A DNA stretch of 64,000 nt, from contig NC_067204.1 in assembly GCF_026262505.1 (NCBI RefSeq), forward strand, positions 12,108,522 to 12,172,521, in the 5' to 3' direction. The notes below the pieces were generated by a model. It was not told where the DNA came from. It ran no database searches and worked only from the letters and a program-made list of their open reading frames with translations. Positions within the stretch are counted from its first letter, which is position 1; the number at the start of each line of letters is the position of its first letter. Made by a program: the position numbers and the translations under genes. Positions 9,023 to 20,200 of this stretch are shown in pieces. This DNA is from Trichomonas vaginalis G3. Its lineage: Eukaryota > Parabasalia > Trichomonadida > Trichomonadidae.

Positions 9023-12000
9023 TTATTTTCTTGGCTTGAAAGTACCTTTTTCGATCTGTTCACGGTATTTGCTTTGTGGTTGTGGAGTTAAGAACTGTGG
9101 CTTCAAGTAATCTGGGTTAACGAAATTCTCTGGGTTCAAAAGTTCTGGTTTAACATAGTCAGGACCAGTGTATTTCGGCCACCAGTATTGTTGCTTCATG
9201 AACTCTGGCTTGATGTAGCATTTGTTGTTCTTTCCGTTGTCATCAGCGATATATTCCATCTTCAACATTCCATCTCTTGTCAAATACTCAGGCTTGAGAT
9301 CGAAATCTGGGATTGGTTCTCCTCTTGTGTTGATGTACTCCAATTTGAGGAAGTTCTTGGCTTGAAGGAGTCCGCTTGAAGTGTAGAATTCCTTCTTGAG
9401 AAGTCCATCTCTTGTGAGGAATTCGTGCTTCATGAAACTCCTTGGAATTGGCTTTCCTTCCTTTGTTTGAAGCTCTTCTTTGACGAAGCCTTCTTCTGTC
9501 AAATATTCTGGCTTCAACAAACCATCTTCGCCCAAGAATTCTCTTCTGAGGTGGTCGTTTCTTGCGAGGTTGTCGAACTTGATGAGATCACGTGGTGACA
9601 TCATTCCCTCGCTCGTGATGAAGTCGTAAGAGAAGTATTTCTCGCTGTCGAGAACAGATCTCTTCAACAATCCATCCTTTGTCAACAACTCTTGATTGAC
9701 TGTTCCATCTTCGTTGTAGATCTTGAATGGATCGTTTGGATCTTTGTCCTTCGCGAGCAAATCCTTCTTCAAGAACTTCTCAAGTCTGAGATATTGTGGC
9801 TTCAAGTAGCCTTGTTCTGTCAAGAACTCTGATTTGAGGAATTTCTCGAGAGAAAGGAATGATTTGACGGAGAATTGTGGCTTCAAGAATCCGTCATTTG
9901 TCGCGTAAGGAGCTGTCAAGAACATTGGATTGATGTAGTCTTCGATCAAATGGCATCTTGGTGTCAAACTTGTTCTCTTCAAGAGTTCATCGGACACCAA
10001 AACATCAATCATTCCGGATCCGATTGGAGCGAAATTGCCCAAAATAACTGATGCAGAAACACCATTTGCAACTTCATCAACGTTGTGAAAAGCGGCATTG
10101 AACAAATGTTCCTGAGTTGTTTCGAAAGAAGCGAGTTTGAGTGAAGAAACAGATGTCTTTGCCAAACCATGTCTCGTGACACCCAAAACCTTGCCTCTGA
10201 TTGTCATCAAATCGGAAAGAAGCATCAAGTGTCTTCTATCGATATTCAAGGAATAGTTCTTCATGACGTTTGTGATTTCGGAGATAATGACTGATCTCGC
10301 GGCTTCGACACCGAGGACTTTCTCTACATCCAAAACGTGGTTTGAAACTGTTCTCTTTGGATCGATACCTGGTGTGTTCAAGACCTTCAAGAAAGGATTA
10401 CCTTCGACGAACAACTTGAAGCAGCCGTTTTCTTTGCCGACGTGAACTCTCTCTACACCAGGAACTCCTGAAACAACGACATCAGGAAGTTTGAGCATCA
10501 ACTGCTGCATGATGAAAGAGAAAGCCTTTGGATTTGCTCCCTGCATGAAAACTCTAACATTGTAATCACCATTGTTAGCTGTGTTTTCATCTTTGACACC
10601 GATCTTTGGTGTGTTTACAATTGATCTTCTGACTGTTTCTGAAGTAATGTTCAATTTCGCTTCTCTGATGATTTCTGCATCGAGTTCGATATCAATGTAG
10701 CATGATTTCTCGTTCTGATTGTACTCGATGTGTTTGCAAACTTGTCCAAGAGTGACTCTATCAATAATTCCTTTGACAATTCTTGCAGCAATTTCATCTC
10801 TCTGCGACAATAGGTTTGCAGTGATGATAGGTGTTTTGATCTCAGAAACAGCGTTCATGACTTCTTCAATTCTTGGAACACCCAAAGTAACGTTCATTGA
10901 TGCGACACCAGCAAAGTGGAAAGATCTGAGAGTCATTTGTGTTGCTGGTTCACCAATTGATTGGCCTGCAACAGCACCGACTGTCATACCGGGTTCTGCC
11001 ATGGATTTCTCGCATCTGTGCATGCAGAACTTAACGAATTCCTCGAGGAATGACTTCGTGAAAGGAATTGTAGCTCTGATGTAGCTGTCCATGCTCAAAT
11101 CTTCTCCGATGTATTGGTCGTTTGCCTTGATGTATTTCTCCAATAAATCATCGATGTATTTTTTCAATCTGTCGATCAAAAACTCTGGAACACGGACTAA
11201 TCCACGGCCTTGTTGTTCCTCGCGAATGTCATTGAACAATGTTTCGATTCTCTCACGTGCTTCGATTTGATCCATCAATGGTTCCTGTGAGAACTTGAAG
11301 AGATATTCCTGGGAAACTCTGTTCAAGTCGACAGGGAAATACGTTGTCTCCAAGTTCAATGGATCTAAGCCATCATCACCATAAGTGAACTGAACAATTG
11401 TTCCATCTGACATTCTGACGGTTTGGTCGTATGCGATTACCAAATCTTCTAAGGACTTCATGAGACGTCTCTGCATGTAACCTGTCTGCGCTGTCTTGAC
11501 AGCAGCATCGACAAGTCCTTCTCTGCCACCCATTGTGTGGAAGAAGAAATCTGACGGTGTCAAACCTGTGTAGAAAGAGCTTGCGATGAAACCCTTTGAA
11601 ATTGGATCTTTAGAACCGTGTTTGAAGTGTGGAATAGATCTATCAATGAAATCATCGATGATACGCTTGCCGCCGACAGATTGCTGACCCAAACAAGCCA
11701 TCATTTGGCAGATGTTGATATCAGAACCTTTAGCACCTGACTTAGCCATGACTAAAGGAGTATTGATTGGACTTAACTCTGCCATGCACATTTTACCAAT
11801 TTTGTTACGCAATTCTGATAATTGGCCGTTGAGAAATGCTTCAAGAGTTGCGAGTTTTGTCATACCAGGAGCTGCTTCGAGTTTTCCTGAATCGTATTCC
11901 GCAATCTTGTCGTAACAATCTTGGTATGTCTTAGAGATCTGCGCATTCTTGTTATTCGTCAAATTCTCATCAGGACGGACATCCATGATACCGATTGAGA

Positions 12001-14083
12001 AACCTCTGTTCATTAAGTATCTGCAAGACATTTTTGCGATTCTTTGCATGCAAACAGCTGCGAATTTCGGTGAATGATCTCTTGCCATGATTGCCCAAAG
12101 AGATTTAGGACCACCACCAATAAGAGACTTCTCGAGAACACCGGAAACCATGTAGTTATCAAGGAAGGAAACGTAACCGTCTTTCTTGCACATTTCCTTG
12201 TTTCCTGTGTATTCTTTGTTTCCTACTTGGTGTGTGAAATGGAGATCTGTCTTCTTGTTTGGCGCAATCATCAAAGAAACAACTTGTTTGCCTGTCCATA
12301 ATTGGTATGGTTTGACAATGGCGGGTGGAGGAATATCAACTTCTTCAAGGTTGTCAAAAATTTGTGATATAAGAAAAGTGAAGTGAGAATAATCAAGAAA
12401 AACGTTTTTCCTTGTCAAGATGAAAGCACCTGACAAGAAGTCCTGTGTTGGAGCGACGATCATTTCACCGGCACGCGGAGAGAACAAGTTGTAAAGAACG
12501 TTCATGAGGTATCTAGCATCGGCTGCGGCTTCGAGAGTTTGTGGTAAATGGACGTTCATTTCATCACCATCGAAATCAGCGTTGAAAGGAGCGCAAACAG
12601 ATTCATTAAATCTCATTGTGCACCATTCCATGACTTTAGCTCTGAATCCCATGATAGAGATTCTGTGCAAAGAAGGCTGTCTGTTGAAAAGAACTGTATC
12701 ATTATCAAGAAGATGTCTCTCAACAATATCGCCTTCTCTCAATTCTTGTGCTCTCTGCTCTTTATTACCATAAGCAAGTGAAAGTTTGAATCCTGTGTCA
12801 GCCTTGATGATGTTGTTCGCACCGGGGTATTTGTCTGGACCGTTCTTGACGTATCTCATCAAGTCTTTCTTGTTGAATTTAGTAACACGAGTTGGAAATG
12901 TCAAAATTTTCGCCATGGAAACAGGAATGACAACTTGGTCGACATTGACATTAGGATCAGGGGAAATAACTGTACGACCGGAGTAGTTGACACGTTTACC
13001 TGAAAGGTTCGTTCTAAAACGTCCTTGTTTGCCTTTAAGACGTTGGATAACGCCGATAACTGGTTTGTTCTTTTTCTTCGTTTTGGCTGCTGTATCCGCT
13101 GCTTCACTGTTGATGGAGCTATTGACGTTCTGTTGGAGTGAGCTCCAGAGCTCCATGGTTGAGCTGGCTTGGCGACCAACTTCGATGGATTTGCGGATTT
13201 CGTCATTGAAATGAACGGAATCGACAAGGCGGACAGTAAGATCATCCTGGTTTGTGCCTTCGCCTGCTGCAATGACTGCTGGACGAATACAGTTAGGAGG
13301 AATGACAATTGAAGTAATAATCATATCGGCTGGTGAAGAAACGGAAAATCCGCTCAAAAGAAGAGGGATTTGGCGAGTAGGAATTGCTTTGAAGAGTTGT
13401 AAAGCTCTTAATGGAGTAATATCGTCGCAAATGTTATCAAGATATTTTTTATAATCATCTCCTTTGATATCTAGCTTACTGAATTTGCTGAGAAATGGCT
13501 CACGAAGTTTATCGTTCTTTTGTCCAACATTATGAGTAATAATAAGTGTTGTTTTTGTCTTTTTAACGGGTCCATTTATGGCTCCGCAATGAGGGCAAAT
13601 CGTTACCTTCTCGCACTCCTTCATAAGAGCTTTGACACGATCTATCTTTGCTGAAACTGTTTGAGGTGGCTTGGAATAAAACTTCTTGAGACGAGAATTG
13701 ATCTCTTCGTTAGGAAGAAGTATGTTCGAACATGTTTTGCAAATGCATTTTAAGCAGTGTAAAATAGCAGGATAAAAACCAATATTGTAAACGGGAAGTA
13801 CTAGCTCTAAAGAACCAAAATGTCCAGGGCAATTTTCTTGGGGCTGACCGCAAGTCTGGCAGATCTGATTCTTAGATGCTGCACCAAGCCTTAAATCCAA
13901 TGTGCCTCCGACCTTTGGTTTAAGATCGCGTGGTTCATATAATTCATTTTCATGGACAAAAACAGTACTTAATTTTCTGATTTCTTGAGTGTCCATGATG
14001 GAAAAATCAAGACGAGTAATTTTATTTGGTGTGGAAGATTGCGGGGCAATGTGTTTTATAAAATGTTCATTTTCCCGCGACAT
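9023..14083 (-). CDS. RPC1: DNA-directed RNA polymerase III largest subunit with C-terminal repeat tail
   Basis: A 1686-residue protein. The N-terminal zinc-binding region has CQTCGQPQENCPGHFG and CKCICKTCSNILL; the latter and the adjoining GFYPAILHCLKC point to Pol III rather than Pol II. The metal-binding catalytic loop NADFDGDEMN lies at about 502-511. The funnel, bridge-helix and cleft segments are present, with AGQSIGEPATQMTLRSFHFA near residues 1035-1055 and GVASMNVTLGVPRI just after. The conserved core ends near residue 1350 (ILGNFAPIGSGMIDVL). Residues ~1370-1686 are an added tail of about a dozen degenerate units built on KPEYLT-x-DGLLK. Usual RPC1 length is ~1390. It makes tRNA, 5S rRNA and other small RNAs in the nucleus. 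Starts at MSRENEH after an initiator-like TCACT. Confidence 0.88.
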   Translation of the reverse strand: MSRENEHFIKHIAPQSSTPNKITRLDFSIMDTQEIRKLSTVFVHENELYEPRDLKPKVGGTLDLRLGAASKNQICQTCGQPQENCPGHFGSLELVLPVYNIGFYPAILHCLKCICKTCSNILLPNEEINSRLKKFYSKPPQTVSAKIDRVKALMKECEKVTICPHCGAINGPVKKTKTTLIITHNVGQKNDKLREPFLSKFSKLDIKGDDYKKYLDNICDDITPLRALQLFKAIPTRQIPLLLSGFSVSSPADMIITSIVIPPNCIRPAVIAAGEGTNQDDLTVRLVDSVHFNDEIRKSIEVGRQASSTMELWSSLQQNVNSSINSEAADTAAKTKKKNKPVIGVIQRLKGKQGRFRTNLSGKRVNYSGRTVISPDPNVNVDQVVIPVSMAKILTFPTRVTKFNKKDLMRYVKNGPDKYPGANNIIKADTGFKLSLAYGNKEQRAQELREGDIVERHLLDNDTVLFNRQPSLHRISIMGFRAKVMEWCTMRFNESVCAPFNADFDGDEMNVHLPQTLEAAADARYLMNVLYNLFSPRAGEMIVAPTQDFLSGAFILTRKNVFLDYSHFTFLISQIFDNLEEVDIPPPAIVKPYQLWTGKQVVSLMIAPNKKTDLHFTHQVGNKEYTGNKEMCKKDGYVSFLDNYMVSGVLEKSLIGGGPKSLWAIMARDHSPKFAAVCMQRIAKMSCRYLMNRGFSIGIMDVRPDENLTNNKNAQISKTYQDCYDKIAEYDSGKLEAAPGMTKLATLEAFLNGQLSELRNKIGKMCMAELSPINTPLVMAKSGAKGSDINICQMMACLGQQSVGGKRIIDDFIDRSIPHFKHGSKDPISKGFIASSFYTGLTPSDFFFHTMGGREGLVDAAVKTAQTGYMQRRLMKSLEDLVIAYDQTVRMSDGTIVQFTYGDDGLDPLNLETTYFPVDLNRVSQEYLFKFSQEPLMDQIEARERIETLFNDIREEQQGRGLVRVPEFLIDRLKKYIDDLLEKYIKANDQYIGEDLSMDSYIRATIPFTKSFLEEFVKFCMHRCEKSMAEPGMTVGAVAGQSIGEPATQMTLRSFHFAGVASMNVTLGVPRIEEVMNAVSEIKTPIITANLLSQRDEIAARIVKGIIDRVTLGQVCKHIEYNQNEKSCYIDIELDAEIIREAKLNITSETVRRSIVNTPKIGVKDENTANNGDYNVRVFMQGANPKAFSFIMQQLMLKLPDVVVSGVPGVERVHVGKENGCFKLFVEGNPFLKVLNTPGIDPKRTVSNHVLDVEKVLGVEAARSVIISEITNVMKNYSLNIDRRHLMLLSDLMTIRGKVLGVTRHGLAKTSVSSLKLASFETTQEHLFNAAFHNVDEVANGVSASVILGNFAPIGSGMIDVLVSDELLKRTSLTPRCHLIEDYINPMFLTAPYATNDGFLKPQFSVKSFLSLEKFLKSEFLTEQGYLKPQYLRLEKFLKKDLLAKDKDPNDPFKIYNEDGTVNQELLTKDGLLKRSVLDSEKYFSYDFITSEGMMSPRDLIKFDNLARNDHLRREFLGEDGLLKPEYLTEEGFVKEELQTKEGKPIPRSFMKHEFLTRDGLLKKEFYTSSGLLQAKNFLKLEYINTRGEPIPDFDLKPEYLTRDGMLKMEYIADDNGKNNKCYIKPEFMKQQYWWPKYTGPDYVKPELLNPENFVNPDYLKPQFLTPQPQSKYREQIEKGTFKPRK

Positions 14084-14103
14084 TTTCCTTTGAACGATAG
14101 AAA

Positions 14104-14108
14104 AGTGA
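14104..14108 (-). promoter_or_regulatory. Initiator-like TCACT upstream of RPC1
   Basis: Minus-strand TTGTCACTTTTC lies ~21 bases before the RPC1 ATG and fits the trichomonad initiator. Confidence 0.45.
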
Positions 14109-14698
14109 CAAATCTATTCAACAAAGACAAAATGGCGGAATTTTTATTACAAAACTAATCACAAATCAGTAGTAAACTTAGCCACTCCTATTATTTAAAC
14201 AGAAGAGAAGATGAATCAATTCACGAAATCTTTCAATTTTCTGATTTTTTACTGAGTCCTTTGAAGGAAACCTTTCATTTATATTAAGCATAAATAAAGA
14301 ATGAAGAAATTCTTTTCTGCTCATTTCCAAGTGTAAAATGATCAATCAAATTGGACGTAATATAACTAGTAGATCTCTCAATGAAACCCAACTATTTACA
14401 CATTTTAATGATTCATTTTTCCTAAAATTTCACTGGGGAGATCCTATAAAGATAATCATCGATTGAAATGTTGTAAATTTGACCTTTTGTAAAGCTATGG
14501 ATCTGATATTCGATATTGTTTTGTATTTAGTATATGCCAAAGATATTTATTCTGCTTAAGAAGTGAGATGATTTGTTCAATTCTTAAACACCATAAACTC
14601 ACCCGATTTGTCATGATAATATATGAAGAAATCCTTAAGAAAAATAAAACTCGTGATAATAATAACTAATATTTAACAAATAATTTGAAATAACTATT
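14109..14698. other. AT-rich intergenic DNA
   Basis: No gene or repeat seen between RPC1 and the next minus-strand gene. Confidence 0.5.
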
Positions 14699-14971
14699 TC
14701 AAGATAGTTTATCTCTGTTTTTTGGCTTCGAACTTTTGGATTTATTTTCTTTTTCGGCTTTTTCTATCATTGCTACCCAAACTTTATACTTTTCTTGTTT
14801 AGAAATCAGTCTTTCTTCCATTTTCGCTAACTGTTCTATAATTGATGCTCTACTTTCATTTGTTTTCTCAAGGATCTTTTGGTATTCGCTTCTAAGGTTT
14901 GTAAAATCGTTCATGATCTCATTATCAACGTCTTCAAACTGTTCATCAACAGGGTTTAATTCAATTGACAT
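14699..14971 (-). CDS. Small coiled-coil protein of unknown function
   Basis: A 90-residue, acidic N-terminus and lysine-rich C-terminus protein with one long helix (FTNLRSEYQKILEKTNESRA to about residue 70) that should form a coiled coil. The tail KSKSSKPKNRDK is basic. The reading frame starts at an ATG (MSIELNP) and has host-like composition. The size and layout recall small subunits of coiled-coil complexes (kinetochore, BLOC-type), but no family is recognised and none is claimed. Confidence 0.5.
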   Translation of the reverse strand: MSIELNPVDEQFEDVDNEIMNDFTNLRSEYQKILEKTNESRASIIEQLAKMEERLISKQEKYKVWVAMIEKAEKENKSKSSKPKNRDKLS

Positions 14972-15043
14972 TACTTCTAGCGATATTTTTTCTTCGAAAG
15001 ATAATTTCTAGGGTTGTTAAAAATATCAAAAATTAGCGTTTTG

Positions 15044-15061
15044 AAGACACCATGGTGTCTT
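15044..15061. repeat. 18-bp perfect palindrome
   Basis: AAGACACCATGGTGTCTT reads the same on both strands. It stands alone ~70 bases upstream of the small coiled-coil gene and could be a binding site for a dimeric factor. Confidence 0.55.
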
Positions 15062-15333
15062 ATAATTTTCCCTTCCTTATTGGCGTGTAGAAATAAATGC
15101 GCCAATAGATTGAAGAAGAAGAATTGTTTTTCTCTTAATGAACTTTAATCCTTTTGATATAAGAATATTAAAAACATTAATATAATTTCGATTTCGGAAA
15201 TTAAATTTCCAAATTTTTTGTCGATTTCGGAAATAACAGGATCCCGCATCCAACACGCAACAACAAAACACAAAATACACTTTTTGGTTCTTTCATCGTT
15301 TTAATCGTAATTTATGGGGCGCGTAAAGGGTTG

Positions 15334-15442
15334 GCGTCCTAAGGCGTCCTGATGTAAACTATTCAATTTTTGAGAAGTTTACACCATAATTGAATAGTTT
15401 ATGGCGTCCTGAGAAGAGATTTCAATGGGTATGGCATCCTAA
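15334..15442. repeat. GGCGTCCT repeats around an inverted repeat
   Basis: GGCGTCCT occurs three times, with a GGCATCCT variant as the fourth copy. Between the second and third lies an inverted pair, TAAACTATTCAATT (from 15355) and AATTGAATAGTTTA (15388-15401). Origin unknown; it may be the scar of an old insertion. Confidence 0.5.
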
Positions 15443-15786
15443 AAAATAGAAGAAAATGATTTTTTCTCGATTTTTCTAGAAATTGAATTTTTTAAAAAAG
15501 AAAAAAATCAAAACGTATACATTCAAGAAAGACTATAAATGAAGATTTTCCTATTTTTTTTCATTCTAAAACATCTTTTTTTGGATAATTTTTTTTTTAA
15601 TAAATATGTAAGAAAGATTGAAGAAAAAGTAAATTTACTTTAAGAAAATTCGTTTTACATGATGTAAGACCCATAACAACTATAAATATTCAATTATTTA
15701 AAATAAAAAAGAAAAACAGATTAAATGTATCTCACATCAAAATCCATTGACCTAAGGATGTTAAGTTTCTGTTTTTAAAAGTTGAT

Positions 15787-15792
15787 ATTTTT
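15787..15792. repeat. Target site duplication of Polinton 1, left copy
   Basis: ATTTTT, matched at 36930-36935. Polintons make 6-bp duplications. The sequence is low in complexity, so the support comes mainly from its exact position at both ends. Confidence 0.6.
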
Positions 15793-15954
15793 AGTAGTAT
15801 ATGTTGAAGGGTTGTGTGACTTTTTTTGTAAACGTAAGAATTCATACAATATTGAACGATTTTGTATCATTTTTTTTAACATATGAAGTAAAAAATGTAT
15901 GATTCTTACGGTTTTTATTCTTACGTTTTTGAATAAATCAAGATTTAAAAAATT
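15793..15954 (+). repeat. Terminal inverted repeat of Polinton 1, left
   Basis: 162 bp, identical by eye to the reverse complement of 36768-36929. Outer end AGTAGTATATGTTGAAGG. Confidence 0.92.
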
Positions 15955-16017
15955 GACTTCTTACGTAAAATTAAAACTAAGTTAAATTTATTTTTTTTAT
16001 TTTTTATTTTATAATAA

Positions 16018-17148
16018 ATGAGTATAACAACTAATTCATTGAAATCTTTAAAGTTCACTAATTCAGAATTAGAAAATATTTTAGAAAATTTTGGAGACGG
16101 TTCTTATCCAACATATATGCAGAATGTGAAAGAGTTTTCCAGATTGTTGAATGAATTTAAATATAACGGACCAATTACTAAAAAGGCTATAATGAGATAT
16201 TTATATCCCAAAAAAGTTGAAAAACAGGAGAATATTCCTCTTTATGGTCCAGAGGACCTGGGCTCAGAGAGCCTTGAAACACCTCCTGAATATTTTGAAG
16301 AAAAAATTAAACAAGATGAATATTATAACGATGAGATTGAGAAATTGGAACAATTAAGAAATGAAATAGATGAAAAATTAAGGAATTGAGAAATGCTGAG
16401 AATGAAGTAGAGGGTTTAATGAATATCCCAGCTTCAGAATCAGAAGTTCAAAAATCACATGAGGAAAGATATAAAAATTATTTGGAATCAACAAAAATTT
16501 ATTAGATGGTGATATTGACGAAACACTTTCAGAAGAAGGCACAAAATTTATTCATAAACATAAGCTTCAGTTTATTGACGATGGAGATTATCCATGTATA
16601 TTACTTTCACCTCCTCTTGATTCTGAAAAATTCAAAAAAGCACTGAAAAATGTAACATATGCAACAAATACGATTAAGAAAGAAGACCATGATATTTACA
16701 CAAATTATTATTTAAATAAATGTACAGGTGTTGATAAAGTTTTTGATTTGTTAGATAAAATATCAAAAGAAACAATTGGTACATATAAAATTTTATGCGA
16801 TTGTGGTTTCATTATTGAAGATACCAATAATGTTTCATATGAAAGAACAGCACCGAAGGAAGACGAAGTTGAAAGGTCTATACCATTCGTTATTAAGAAC
16901 ATAAAAGATATGAAAACTTATAACATTATATTTATTCATTTATTTCAGAAAAAATGGAAGCAACCCATAAAACATCTTCTCATCATTTTATAGCTATTCA
17001 TACATTCCTTTTCAAAGTTGTGAAATTAAATAAGACAGGAATTAGATTTAATGTATCAGGGTACGCATTCTTGAGTAAATTAAAATGTATTCGTCACGTC
17101 GCAGATGATAAAAATTTATGTGTTCTTAATTCATTTTATGGACTTTAG
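16018..17148 (+). pseudogene. Polinton 1 gene of unknown function (broken)
   Basis: The first gene inside the left terminal repeat, starting MSITTNSLKSLKF after a T-rich TTTTATTTTATAATAA leader typical of this element's genes. The N-terminal ~60 residues are helical (KFTNSELENIL, then EFSRLLNEF) and loosely resemble the beginning of the polymerase gene of Polinton 2, so it may be a relative of the priming part. A later stretch holds a CDCGF motif. About three breaks are visible. No named family. Confidence 0.45.
16246..16273. repeat. Double-hairpin element in Polinton 1 gene
   Basis: Two adjacent perfect 5-bp stems with AGA loops: GGTCC-aga-GGACC and GGCTC-aga-GAGCC, in an AT-rich setting, inside a reading frame. 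Confidence 0.7.
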
Positions 17149-17166
17149 CCCTGGACTCTCTGAGTC
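17141..17166. repeat. Double-hairpin element (weaker) after first gene
   Basis: GACTC-tct-GAGTC is perfect; the neighbouring GGAC-ttta-GCCC part is imperfect. It lies at the end of the first Polinton 1 gene. Confidence 0.45.
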
Positions 17167-17227
17167 TCGGACTTTAAAAAAAATAAACTTTATTTTTATT
17201 TATTTTTTAATTTTTATTCTTACATAA

Positions 17228-20200
17228 ATGAACAAAAATGGAACAGCTAAAATGAATGATAATCAAATAAGAGCCGAAGGTAGAAGGTTATTTAAACGCT
17301 TCTATAACATTCCTGATGGTGTTAATCCTAAAACTCGTAGAAGTTATTTAAATGAAGCCATAGATGCATATGAAGGATTTGACATTTCATCAGAAAGTGA
17401 GAGGTTAGCAAGAATGTTAAACGTTAATATTGATTTTTATTATTGTGACCCTCAACCAGAAGACGTAGACATTAACAAGGTAGACTTTCCATTAGTGGAA
17501 TCAATAATGATAGATCCAGAATTTGAAACAGTAAATATTTTATTAACACAGAGTCCATGTGGAAAACTTCACGCTGACAGAATTACAGACGTTGAAGCAC
17601 TCACAGGATATAAAGTTTGCCCCTTTTGCAAAGAAGAAGTTATTCTATCCGTGATGATCCAGAAAGGAAAAACCAAAGAAGATTTTTAAAACATTGTGAG
17701 AAATGTAAAGAAAATAATGGAAGATTAATTCAAGACGTTCAATTGCAAAACACACAACAACCATATGCACCACATATCACGAAACAGAAGATATATCAAT
17801 GGCTATTAGCACATAATTTGCAGGAATATTATAAACCAACAAGATATTATATTACTTTTGACTTCGAAACATTAGAGACTAAAGAAGAACTTCAACTTTC
17901 TGAATGTGCAACTTTGAACGCTTACTTAAAACCATTTATGGTATCATCAACTGTCAAAATAAAGCCGCAAAGCGGCGAGGACGTAGACCGTGATAAAACA
18001 TTTACGAGGAATTTTTGCTTAACATCAAGTGATTCGTTCATCTCTGATTGGATTGAATTTTTATTTTCAACCTGTTCATTAGTTGCTAAATCAAATATTG
18101 AACAATATGAAGAATTAATGAATACATTAAATGAGAAACAAAAGGAAGCAATGAAAGAGCTTTTAGATGAAGAATTTAATAAAGTGAATATCATTGGTTT
18201 TAATTCGGGAAAGTTTGATTTAAATTTAATTCTTCGTGATTTAAATACTGCAAAATGGAAGATAAAATCAATGCTGGGTTCTTCTTCTCAATTTAAGCAA
18301 GTCATAGTAAAGAAAACAAACTGTCCATATGAATTAAGATTTATTGACATCAGAAATTATATAGCGGGTGGAACATTAGACCAATTCACTCAAGATTTCG
18401 GAAACAATAAATCACGTGTTAAATCCTTTTTCCCTTATCAATTCATCACATGGGAGAATTACGAAGATGAATTATATAAAAAGGAACCATTCACTCAAGA
18501 TTCATTTTATTCAGCATTAACACAAGAAACAATATCCGATTCAGATTATCAAATATATCTCAATGATGCTAAAAATTTTGAGAATAGATTAGAATATTTT
18601 ATTCATTATTGCAATAAAGACGTTGAAATTATGATTGACCCAATTGATAAAATTATCGAAGAAACATTTGTTTATAAAATTGACATGCTTCATAATCTTT
18701 CTTTATCATCGAATGCATCAATGATTCGTTACGCGTTAGCATATAAGAACTTCAATCCTAACGAAACATATCCAGAAGAAGAAAATGTGGAATCAAGTTT
18801 TGAATTAACAAAAAAGTATTGGAAATATAAAATTGATTCATATAAGAAACAAGATGAAAAGGCGAAAAGAGATACCAAAAACAATGTTTCAATGGATGAC
18901 TATCAATACTATCACGATTTAATCCTTTCATCTAAATGCAAAATGTGTGGTAAAGCGTTTACATATGTAAATAAACCAACATTGGATAGAATCGATAATG
19001 AAAAACCACATACCAAAGAAAATTGTCAGTTAATGTGTTGTTATTGCAATGTCGTAAAATCAAATAAAGATGAAGATGTTCAACGTTTAAGAATCAATTT
19101 AAGAAATTATGCATTAAAAAATAATTTACCAATGACTTTAGATTCAGTTGAAGCTTATCACATTCTCCGTAATGGAATTACTGGTGGTCTATCAAATGTT
19201 CAACATCGTGTTAATCTTAAAGGAATCACGCACATTAATAAACTTTCATATAATCCAGAAACTAAAACTGTATCAAATGAGGACACCACCAACATTATGA
19301 CTCATTTCGTTGGAGTTGACTTTAATTCATTATATCCTTCATCATTTTCATCTAATCCTCATGATTTCATTCAATATACTGACCATAAAATGTATATGCC
19401 GGGAAGATTGAATGGTGTTATCATTTGTGATACAGCAACAAAGAAAGCAAAAGCACTGGGAATATTAAGAAGAAAAATACTTTATTCGTGGCTGAAGTAA
19501 AGGGTCACATTGATGAAAAATACATTAATGATTACATAAACTTTTTACCGATAATAAGAAACTTAGATATTATCACAGATGAAAAAACAATTGGCAGTTT
19601 TATGTATAATTACATGAAATCAAACAATCTACCAGTTGACCAGAAACAGAGAAAATTAACTCAGTTAGCATCAACACACAACCAATATCAACCATTTTCT
19701 TCTTATTATCTTTGGTATCTAATAGACAGATTTCATTTTATCATTGATGACATTCAATCAATTTTAACATTTACTAAAAACACTTGTTTTAATGAATTTG
19801 CGAACAAATTTATGAACGAAAGACAAAAGGCTGAATTAGAAGGAAATAAAGGAAAAAGTTTATTTTGCAAGATTTCACTTAATGGATCATATGGTTACGA
19901 TGCAATGAATACACAAAATTACGCAAAGACTAAAATAATGAATGCACAGAAGCACGCGTTGCATGTATGTCAAATAAGTTTAAAAACATAAGAGAAATAG
20001 GTGAAGATACATATCAAGTGATGCTTAAAGATAGATTTTATAGATGTGATACATGTTTACAAGAGGCATTCTTCACTTTAGATAATGCTAAATACTGGTA
20101 TTTGGTTTTCATTTATGATTTTATGTATAAATGCATGAATGTTAATCGTTTTCATTTCATTGAAGGTGATACTGATTCATCTTATTGGGCAATCGCTGGC

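Larger units (their letters stand above)
14972..15792. other. AT-rich region left of Polinton 1
   Basis: No gene supported. It holds an 18-bp perfect palindrome, a small GGCGTCCT repeat cluster, and the left target duplication of Polinton 1. Confidence 0.5.

Noticed and set aside
9023-14083. Reading the large polymerase subunit as Pol II RPB1
   Set aside because: The CKTCSNILL and GFYPAILHCLKC segments and the GVASMNVTLGVPRI context fit Pol III better, and the tail has no YSPTSPS-like heptads.
15077-15280. 67-codon minus-strand frame near Polinton 1
   Set aside because: Low-complexity reading of AT-rich DNA, no family.
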